Assembly (NCBI GenBank): GCA_021777685.1
Contig: JAJYDH010000292.1
Span: 1-8,238, forward strand
DNA length: 8,238 nt
From: Planctomycetota bacterium
GTDB lineage: Bacteria > Planctomycetota > Planctomycetia > Isosphaerales > Isosphaeraceae
Reading direction: 5' to 3'
Shown here: one piece after another, positions 6,185 through 8,238 of the stretch
Position numbering within the stretch: position 1 is the stretch's first letter
Layout of the letters: each line of letters starts with the position of its first letter
Translations under genes and position numbers: made by a program
Notes under the pieces: generated by a model
The model's database searches: none
The model's input: the letters and a program-made list of their open reading frames with translations, nothing else
What the model was told of the DNA's origin: nothing

Positions 6185-6970
6185 GTGCGAACCCTCCCAG
6201 CCCTCGGCGCGGCCCTGGCCCTGGCGATGATCGTCCCGAACCCCGCCCTGGCCCAGAAGAAGGCCCCGAACGGGACCAAGGTCCTGATCCTGTCCGGCGG
6301 CCAGCGCGAGCACCACGGCTACCGCGAGCAGGCATTGTACTTGGCTTCCGCGCTGGAAGACACCCGCCGCTACCAGGTCACCATCTGCGAGGATGCCGCC
6401 ATCCTCGAAACCCCCTCGATGAAGAAATACGACGTCCTGATCGTCACCGCCGACCGCCGAGAGCCCGAGCACAAGTTCACCCCCGAACAGCAGAAGGCCC
6501 TGCTCGACTACGTCAAGGAGGGCCACGGCTACGTCTCGATCCACGGCGGCGACAACGCCCCGGCCGACTGGATTCCCGAGTGGAAGCAGATGCTCGGCGG
6601 GATCTACTCGCACGTCGGCAAGCCCGACGGCCGGGCGATCATGGGCAAGTACACCGTCAAGATCGCCGACAAATCCAGCCCCGTCACCGCCGGCCTCGAC
6701 GACTTCGAACTGCAAGACGAACTCTATTCGAACATGCAGATGCTCCCCGACGTCAAGCCGCTGGCCACCATCGACTACAAGGGCACGACCTGGCCGGTCG
6801 CCTGGACCTGGAACTACGGCAAGGGGAAGGTCTTCCACACCTCGCTCGGCCACAAGGGGTACAAGCCCGGCCAGCACGACCCGCTCGGCAACCCGAACCT
6901 GATGAAGCTGATCCTCCAGGGGATCGACTACGCCTCCGGCAAGCCCGCCCCCGAATCGGCGGCGAAGTGA
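6185..6970 (+). CDS. Secreted ThuA-domain protein
   Basis: This 261-residue protein has a ThuA (trehalose-utilisation, glutamine-amidotransferase-like fold) domain filling nearly all of the mature chain. ThuA-like proteins take part in sugar catabolism in rhizobia; the chemistry of the many planctomycete versions is not settled. Visible features are the first strand KVLILSGG (32-39) followed by HH (43-44), the YDVLIV strand, a HGGDN motif (H120), an LGGIYSH motif (H143) and the C-terminal YGKGKVFHTSLGH motif (H223). The start is GTG 6185: GGAG lies eight bases upstream, and the protein begins with a clean signal peptide (hydrophobic core about 4-17, ALA cleavage site before Q24). ATGs at 5993 and 6107 are in frame, but the first runs through repeats and the second overlaps the -10. 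The gene is single, ends at a terminator and is convergent with the last gene. Likely periplasmic. Family call firm. Confidence 0.88.
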   Translation: MRTLPALGAALALAMIVPNPALAQKKAPNGTKVLILSGGQREHHGYREQALYLASALEDTRRYQVTICEDAAILETPSMKKYDVLIVTADRREPEHKFTPEQQKALLDYVKEGHGYVSIHGGDNAPADWIPEWKQMLGGIYSHVGKPDGRAIMGKYTVKIADKSSPVTAGLDDFELQDELYSNMQMLPDVKPLATIDYKGTTWPVAWTWNYGKGKVFHTSLGHKGYKPGQHDPLGNPNLMKLILQGIDYASGKPAPESAAK

Positions 6971-6998
6971 GCCCACCCCGAGGGCGTGGACCGGCCGG

Positions 6999-7023
6999 GC
7001 CTCGACGCGAATCGGGGCTTTTT
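6999..7023 (+). terminator. Rho-independent terminator after the ThuA gene
   Basis: GCCTCGA (6999-7005) pairs with TCGGGGC (7012-7018), a 7-bp stem with one G-T wobble around the loop CGCGAA. Five T residues (7019-7023) follow. It begins 28 bases after the ThuA stop codon. Confidence 0.75.
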
Positions 7024-7049
7024 CTCGCGAGACTGGCCGGTTCTCGCAC

Positions 7050-8138
7050 TCAGCCGGGCCCGTTTTCGACCGTCTCGGCCTCAATCCGGGCCTCCTTCCG
7101 CCGTTCGAGGAGCGGGAAGATCGTCGGCGGCTCGCGATCCGGGCTCGGCGAGGGTTCCGGGGCGTCCTCGGTGGCTTCGGGGTCGGTTCCTTGCAAATTG
7201 GAACCCATCTCCTCACAAGCTTCTTCCTCGTCAACGGTTACGTCCGACTCTTCCCCCCGAGCCGCCTCGGCCTCGACCTGGCGAAGCTCCTTGAGCGTCC
7301 GGAAGAGGGCCCTTTCGGTCGCCGCCTCGTACTTCCGGGCCAGGACGGCCTCGGGCGAGGGGTCGAACAGGGCCCGGTCGACGGCCTCGCGGCGGTCGGC
7401 GGCGATCGCGTCGGGGTTGAGCTTGATCCGGGCCTCTTGCAGGCGGGTCATCTCGACGTCCATCATCCGCTTCAATTCACCCCTCGCCCACTCGGCGCGG
7501 TCGGGCCCTTCGAGCCCCTCGCCGTCGGCCGGATCGAGGTGAAAGAACGAGCCGTCGACCGCCTGGGAGAGGGCGTAGATCCGGCCGATCCGCCAGTCGG
7601 CGGGGTTCCGGCCGAGCAGCATCTCGAAGCGGGACCAGTGGTTAGTGCTCCAGCAGTCGCGGCCCTTGTGGACGAGGTCGGCGAGCAGGATGTCCCACTG
7701 GGCGAGCAGCCAGTCGATCCCCTCGGGGGTCGTCTGGAGTCGCCGAGAGGTCGTCGACGGCTCGCGCTGGATCGTCGCGGCGAGGGCCTCGACGGCGGCC
7801 AGGCGCTCGTCGTCGAACTTCTCGACGGCGTGGCGGATGCGCCTGGAGGTCTCGGCGGTCTCGTGCTTCTCGGAGCGTTCGAGCCGGACCGACAGGAACG
7901 CGGCGCGGCGGACGAGTTTCTCCGCGAGTTCGGTGCTGGGGAGGAATTCGGCCTGCATCGCGGCGAAGCAGCGGGTGATCTCGGCCTGGTCCTCGGTCGG
8001 CAGGGCGACGCCCGAGCCGGTCAGCCCATGCTTGAGAGCATTGCACCGGGATCGGGCCTTGCCCTCGGCGGTCCTGGGACCGGTGGATTTCTTGGCGTTC
8101 TCGCGGTTGGCCTTGATGCGGGCTTCGCTGGTCGGCAT
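7050..8138 (-). CDS. Hypothetical protein with STGPRTxEGKxxSRxNAxKHGL motif
   Basis: This 362-residue protein has no known function that I can name. Residues 14-40 hold the motif N-x3-STGPRT-x-EGK-ARSR-x-NALKHGLT, rich in basic residues and compatible with nucleic-acid binding, though that is inference. I recall proteins with this N-terminus as recurrent, often multi-copy, in planctomycetes and some acidobacteria. The middle is largely helical: 70-125 is Glu/Arg-rich, 141-190 carries a DWLLAQWDILLADL and W-rich segment. Near 263-288 is a second characteristic stretch (LARKYEAATERALFRTLKELRQ). The tail (about 290-340) is acidic and Pro/Ser-rich, likely disordered. No signal peptide or membrane segment is seen. 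The start at ATG 8138 fits the motif position; AGGT lies nine bases upstream, a moderate ribosome site. It is convergent with the ThuA gene. No transposase or phage gene is adjacent. Confidence 0.75.
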   Translation of the reverse strand: MPTSEARIKANRENAKKSTGPRTAEGKARSRCNALKHGLTGSGVALPTEDQAEITRCFAAMQAEFLPSTELAEKLVRRAAFLSVRLERSEKHETAETSRRIRHAVEKFDDERLAAVEALAATIQREPSTTSRRLQTTPEGIDWLLAQWDILLADLVHKGRDCWSTNHWSRFEMLLGRNPADWRIGRIYALSQAVDGSFFHLDPADGEGLEGPDRAEWARGELKRMMDVEMTRLQEARIKLNPDAIAADRREAVDRALFDPSPEAVLARKYEAATERALFRTLKELRQVEAEAARGEESDVTVDEEEACEEMGSNLQGTDPEATEDAPEPSPSPDREPPTIFPLLERRKEARIEAETVENGPG

Positions 8139-8152
8139 GGGTCGGACCTGAT

Positions 8153-8193
8153 TGTTTGAGGTTGAGCGGCGATGGTGCCGTTATGCTCAAACA
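8153..8193 (-). promoter_or_regulatory. Structured leader with two competing hairpins
   Basis: TGTTTGAG (8153-8160) and CTCAAACA (8186-8193) are perfect 8-bp inverted repeats. TTGAG (8162-8166) can pair instead with CTCAA (8186-8190), stacking on an inner CGGC/GCCG stem (8167-8170 with 8177-8180, loop 8171-8176). The two pairings use the same arm and exclude each other. The element starts 15 bases upstream of the gene and would lie in its leader if the -10 at 8214-8219 is used. Confidence 0.45.
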
Positions 8194-8213
8194 TTCAGGC
8201 CAGACGGGGCCGA

Positions 8214-8222
8214 ATTATCACA
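8214..8222 (-). promoter_or_regulatory. Extended -10 promoter element for the STGPRT-motif gene
   Basis: The minus strand reads TGTGATAAT here, a -10 hexamer GATAAT (five of six) with an upstream TG extension. A transcript would begin near 8207, leaving a leader of about 70 bases. The -35 region falls at or beyond the right edge and cannot be judged. Confidence 0.45.
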
Positions 8223-8238
8223 CTTTCTCCCGATAAGC

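Noticed and set aside
7027..7047. GCGAGA/TCTCGC inverted repeat just beyond the STGPRT-motif gene
   Set aside because: A 6-bp stem with a 9-base loop and no T-tract on the minus strand is too weak to call a terminator.
6050..7234. Minus-strand open frame of 394 codons opposite the ThuA gene
   Set aside because: It is the complement of a clear ThuA domain and shows no motif of its own.
7191..8159. Plus-strand open frame of 322 codons
   Set aside because: It is antisense to the STGPRT-motif gene with composition typical of a shadow frame.
1..8238. A defence, secretion or biosynthetic multi-gene system
   Set aside because: Genes alternate in strand, none overlap or form an operon, and no nuclease, toxin, transposase, integrase or synthase family is recognisable.

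Overview
The window looks like a chromosomal stretch from a planctomycete, most likely of the Isosphaeraceae type (Isosphaera, Singulisphaera, Tautonia and relatives). This is inferred from the very high GC content, the strong G/C bias at third codon positions, and the gene mix: a large ResB-type protein, a secreted ThuA-domain protein, a Gfo/Idh/MocA-fold protein, and a member of a STGPRTxEGKxxSRxNAxKHGL family that I recall as recurrent in planctomycetes. No rRNA, tRNA, CRISPR array, transposase or phage gene is visible.

Layout, left to right. (1) 1-1852, minus strand: N-terminal 617 residues of a ResB cytochrome c biogenesis protein, cut by the left edge. (2) 1853-2076: non-coding, with a possible minus-strand promoter. 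(3) 2077-3384, minus: a DUF3754/TMEM143-like membrane protein whose promoter carries a perfect TATAAT. (4) 3598-4626, plus: a divergent Gfo/Idh/MocA-fold protein starting at TTG behind a strong Shine-Dalgarno sequence. It lacks several usual catalytic and cofactor residues. (5) 4637-4671: a short 7-bp-periodic, palindromic repeat in the convergent gap. (6) 4683-5249, minus: a zinc-ribbon protein with a possible YbjN/CesT-like domain. (7) 5388-5951, minus: a small secreted protein with heptameric GATGGNC repeats on both sides. (8) 6185-6970, plus: a secreted ThuA-domain protein with a recognisable promoter, a palindrome and a terminator. (9) 7050-8138, minus: the STGPRT-motif hypothetical protein, with a structured leader upstream.

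The genes are mostly single transcription units in alternating orientation, and I see no operon linking them into one system. ResB points to respiratory or c-type cytochrome maturation. The ThuA and Gfo/Idh/MocA families are both associated with sugar metabolism and are both expanded in planctomycetes, but here they are separated by two unrelated genes. I do not see a clear new multi-gene system. The best leads are the degenerate active site of the Gfo/Idh/MocA protein, the 7-bp repeats in three gaps, the palindrome on the ThuA promoter, and the competing hairpins upstream of the last gene. No gene-free stretch exceeds 300 bases.
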